From NCBI GenBank assembly GCA_002399565.1, contig DHDW01000011.1:3170-29930 (forward strand): a DNA stretch of 26,761 nt, read 5' to 3'. This DNA comes from Bacteroidales bacterium UBA4866 (lineage in GTDB: Bacteria > Bacteroidota > Bacteroidia > Bacteroidales > P3). Below, piece by piece: positions 24,506 to 26,761 of the stretch. A model generated the notes under the pieces. It ran no database searches. It was not told the DNA's origin and saw only the letters and a list, made by a program, of their open reading frames with translations. A program made the position numbers and the translations under genes. Position 1 is the first letter of the stretch; each line of letters begins with the position of its first letter.

Positions 24506-25596
24506 CATATTATCCTTTCAGAGTAATCTGACAAAAAAAGTTCATATATTCTATACCAATAATAAAATGCTTCAATATTGGTCTTTTTTAATTTATTAAG
24601 TTTGGTTTCAAAGGGTTGTTTTATCTCCCAATTTAACATATCTATACCTTTGTTGAAAAAATCAACTTCTTTAATCTCACCATTTTTATTACCATTGTCT
24701 ATTAATACAGAAAGATATGCCACCTTTGAAGCAAGTGTTATTGCTTTTTCAATATGAAATGATTCAGAAAAAATAAAAGGTTTTATTTGTTTAATACCAT
24801 TATTCAATATATCGAACCTAGAATTTGCAACTGATTTCCTTAAACAAATTGATAATGAATTATTATAAATATCTTGCAATACATCACTGCTATCTATTTT
24901 TAAATTACGATATTTCGCTTCTGTAAGAACAAATAAATTAAAAACATCTCTAACTATTGAAACATCATCTATCTTATCAAATAACATTCCAATGTCATAC
25001 ATTTGTTTAATAATCTCCATTCCCATTTCTTTATCTTTTTTTAAATAGGGTATACCTGTTGTATTAGGAGCAAATGCTGTTAACTTATCTCCAATAATAT
25101 TATTAAAGTTAGGCACTCTAACTCTATTGAGATTGTTTTCAATTATGCAAAATGTAGAATTGATTGGTAGTTCAATTATATTTTTATAATGAACTTCTTC
25201 AAATAATACATCTAAAAGAATATTGGATTCATTACCATCTATTGATGACTTATAGAATATCTTATAATGCTCCTTAAATATTGAAGTTTCAACCTTCCTT
25301 TTATTTTTTTCAAATCTTATAAATCCTTTATCCTCAATAGCCAAATTTAATATTGAACAAATATCCGTGCATTTATCTGGCACAATAATATCAATGTCTA
25401 TCGAAAGTCTTTTTGTTGAATTAAGCAACAACATTAATGCTGTGCCTCCCTTAAAAACAAAATTTAATTTACTCTCAATCAATAGCTCTAATAAAAATAA
25501 TGCACGAATAACTTTTTCAACTAAAATCTTATCTGCTTTATTATTTTTAGCTACTCGCTCAATATTCTCTTTCGATATACTTTCCTTACTTATCAT
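24505..25596 (-). CDS. AbiEii-family nucleotidyltransferase toxin
   Basis: A 363-residue protein of the AbiEii/AbiGii toxin family, type IV toxin-antitoxin or abortive-infection systems. The nucleotidyltransferase motif is visible: FVFKGGTALMLLLNS (GG at 50-51), then RLSIDID with Asp67 and Asp69 as the metal-binding pair, and further on GDKLTAFAPNTTG followed by KQMYDIGMLFD, a block I associate with this family. Relatives transfer nucleotides to tRNA or other targets to stop growth on phage infection. It lies 25 bp after the antitoxin gene, so the two form an operon in the usual antitoxin-toxin order. Confidence 0.9.
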   Translation of the reverse strand: MISKESISKENIERVAKNNKADKILVEKVIRALFLLELLIESKLNFVFKGGTALMLLLNSTKRLSIDIDIIVPDKCTDICSILNLAIEDKGFIRFEKNKRKVETSIFKEHYKIFYKSSIDGNESNILLDVLFEEVHYKNIIELPINSTFCIIENNLNRVRVPNFNNIIGDKLTAFAPNTTGIPYLKKDKEMGMEIIKQMYDIGMLFDKIDDVSIVRDVFNLFVLTEAKYRNLKIDSSDVLQDIYNNSLSICLRKSVANSRFDILNNGIKQIKPFIFSESFHIEKAITLASKVAYLSVLIDNGNKNGEIKEVDFFNKGIDMLNWEIKQPFETKLNKLKKTNIEAFYYWYRIYELFLSDYSERII

Positions 25597-25621
25597 AATC
25601 TCAAATTCATGACAATAATTA

Positions 25622-26341
25622 TTATTTTTTGTCGATATATAGTTGTAATATATCTTTTACCTCATCCTTTTTCCCTTTTCTACTTGAATACCTAAGAAGT
25701 TTATTTACATTAATAGTGAAGTGGTTAAATACTGCTTCTATAATTTTATTAATATTATTATTCTGATAGCATAAAAACTCCTTATCAATTATAATATCTA
25801 CAACAATTTTCTCAATTGCAGGAATAAATATATCATTGTATTTTTCTATGGGAGATGCTGAAACTAGTCTTCTTACAATAATCGCATTAGTGTAATCCTC
25901 AATATTATTTCTTATATCATTGATATTATAAACAGAGCTATATCTCTCCTTTAAATATAAAATTACAGACTCTTTTGCATCGGCTTCCACATCAATAAAT
26001 ATATTATTACTATTAGTCAAATAATGTGCAAATTGATTAATAACACTACTCTCCCAAATACAAAAATCAATATAGGGAAAATGTTTTTTTAAATAAACGC
26101 CAACTTTATTTGCTTTATCAGAAAGAACTATATTAAATCTTTTAGTTTCTCCCAATTCATAGACGCCCCTTCCAATTCTTTTGAGAATACCCTTTTTTAT
26201 CCAATTATATATTCTCCAATTAATTGTAGTTCTATTAATATTGGGATCAAAAGATTTAAAGTAATTATAAATATCATCTGTGCTAATTACAGAGTTATTT
26301 ATAAATAAATCCATTATATTTGCTTTGTTGTCAGTATCCAT
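25622..26341 (-). CDS. AbiEi-like antitoxin with winged-helix N-terminus
   Basis: A 239-residue protein that matches the Bacteroidetes partner of AbiEii toxins (I recall such partners being annotated DUF6577). Residues about 10-65 form a winged helix-turn-helix (NNSVISTDDIYNYFKSFD, NRTTINWRIYNWIKKGILKR, IGRGVYELG), as in AbiEi proteins that repress their own promoter. The remainder (DKANKVGVYLKKHFPYIDFC, then CIWESSVINQFAH) fits the AbiEi C-terminal domain needed for antitoxicity. It begins about 18 bp after a TATCTTTG box. An inverted repeat upstream may be its operator. Confidence 0.82.
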   Translation of the reverse strand: MDTDNKANIMDLFINNSVISTDDIYNYFKSFDPNINRTTINWRIYNWIKKGILKRIGRGVYELGETKRFNIVLSDKANKVGVYLKKHFPYIDFCIWESSVINQFAHYLTNSNNIFIDVEADAKESVILYLKERYSSVYNINDIRNNIEDYTNAIIVRRLVSASPIEKYNDIFIPAIEKIVVDIIIDKEFLCYQNNNINKIIEAVFNHFTINVNKLLRYSSRKGKKDEVKDILQLYIDKK

Positions 26342-26358
26342 ATTTCTAAATTATCCTG

Positions 26359-26366
26359 CAAAGATA
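26359..26366 (-). promoter_or_regulatory. -7 box (TATCTTTG) for the abiE operon
   Basis: A perfect TAnnTTTG match on the minus strand, 18 bp upstream of the antitoxin ATG. Confidence 0.6.
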
Positions 26367-26375
26367 TTCAAATTA

Positions 26376-26402
26376 TTGACAAAATAAACATTTTACTGTC
26401 AA
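26376..26402. promoter_or_regulatory. Inverted repeat TTGACA/TGTCAA, candidate AbiEi operator
   Basis: Arms at 26376-26381 and 26397-26402 with a 15-bp A+T-rich spacer, placed just upstream of the -7 box so as to cover the -33 region. AbiEi antitoxins of other bacteria bind inverted repeats at their own promoter. The short arms make this tentative. Confidence 0.35.
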
Positions 26403-26493
26403 AATATAGTAAATGAATCATAAAAAAATAAACCAATAAATATCTAATAAGCAAATTTATAAGCTTTACTCCCAATTAAATTATATGAAGTTA

Positions 26494-26670
26494 TTCGTTG
26501 TGCGGTATATGTTATGCCACACTTAATTATTATTAGGATATGTTGTTCGATAAATAAATCAATAACCATTAACTAAGATATGCTATCCTTTAAATTATTG
26601 TTGTAAATGAAGTAAGGGATTAAAATTATCGACTTAGTCGCTTTGCTTGCAAAGAATTCCGCACAACGAA
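26494..26670. mobile_element. MITE-like element D (177 bp, 12-bp perfect TIRs)
   Basis: It begins TTCGTTGTGCGG (26494-26505) and ends CCGCACAACGAA (26659-26670), exact inverted copies. The left side carries module 1 (GTGCGG...CCACAC hairpin, then ATTATTAGGATATGTTG). The right side, read in reverse, carries module 2 (GAATTCTTTGCAAGCAAAGC, then GACTAAGTCGATAA). This is the most complete member of the repeat family also seen at 4551, 4881 and 7655. No coding frame is present. No target duplication is visible (left flank GAAGTTA, right flank AAAGAAA). With 26342-26493 it fills the gene-free end of the window. Confidence 0.75.
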
Positions 26671-26761
26671 AAAGAAAAAATCTTTATTGAAAAAACCCTT
26701 GAAGGCAAACGCAAACAAAACCAAGCTTTCTTTTGGTATAAGAAGTAATAAATTATCTTCT
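26671..26761 (+). repeat. 91-bp direct repeat, copy 2 (ends at the window edge)
   Basis: Exact copy of 24345-24435. It begins at the base after element D and is still matching at the last base of the window, so its full length is unknown. It encodes only the last 25 codons and stop of the ygiQ-like protein and is not a functional gene by itself. Confidence 0.95.

Noticed and set aside
24423..26670. Integrative element with its own recombinase
   Set aside because: Only the AbiE pair is encoded; no integrase, transposase or relaxase frame is present on either strand.

Overview
The window is A+T-rich DNA from a member of the Bacteroidota, most likely the order Bacteroidales. Three things point there: -7 boxes of the Bacteroidetes type (TAnnTTTG) lie just upstream of many start codons; Shine-Dalgarno sequences are few; and the gene set is typical (DUF4139/MuiA-like protein, SPOR protein, DUF1573 and TlpA-type lipoproteins, two-domain universal stress protein). 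No tRNA, rRNA, CRISPR array, integrase or transposase gene was seen.

Layout. 1-3366 (minus) is a tripartite efflux operon read TolC-like protein, HlyD/MacA-like adaptor, MacB-type ATPase, MacB-type permease (cut by the window edge). It has a long leader (3367-3747) holding a promoter-like box and an intrinsic-terminator-like hairpin. 3748-4455 is an orphan gene with one ankyrin-like segment. 4552-7758 is an accessory island: a small membrane protein gene and a two-gene type II restriction-modification operon (methyltransferase then a TdeIII/MjaII-like endonuclease), bounded by inverted copies of a modular palindromic repeat, with another copy inside. Two 21-bp-period arrays sit upstream of the methyltransferase. 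7836-9506 is a DUF4139 protein, 9664-12288 valS, 12400-14445 a polytopic membrane protein. 14504-17176 (minus) is USP, SPOR protein, M20 peptidase. 17326-18360 is ruvB. 18363-20779 (minus) is a set of three envelope lipoproteins: Cys-rich, DUF1573 and thioredoxin-fold. 21175-24422 is hutH followed closely by a YgiQ-type radical SAM gene. 24505-26341 (minus) is an AbiE-type antitoxin/toxin pair. The window closes with a 177-bp terminal-inverted-repeat element (26494-26670) that abuts a 91-bp exact copy of the 3' end of the ygiQ-like gene.

The housekeeping backbone (valS, ruvB, hutH, efflux, peptidase) is therefore interrupted by two defence-type cassettes, R-M and AbiE. Both are associated with the same repeat family. 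No recombinase is encoded here, so any mobility would have to be supplied in trans or be ancient. The right-hand duplication could be a real integration scar or an assembly effect at a sequence end; the window alone cannot decide.
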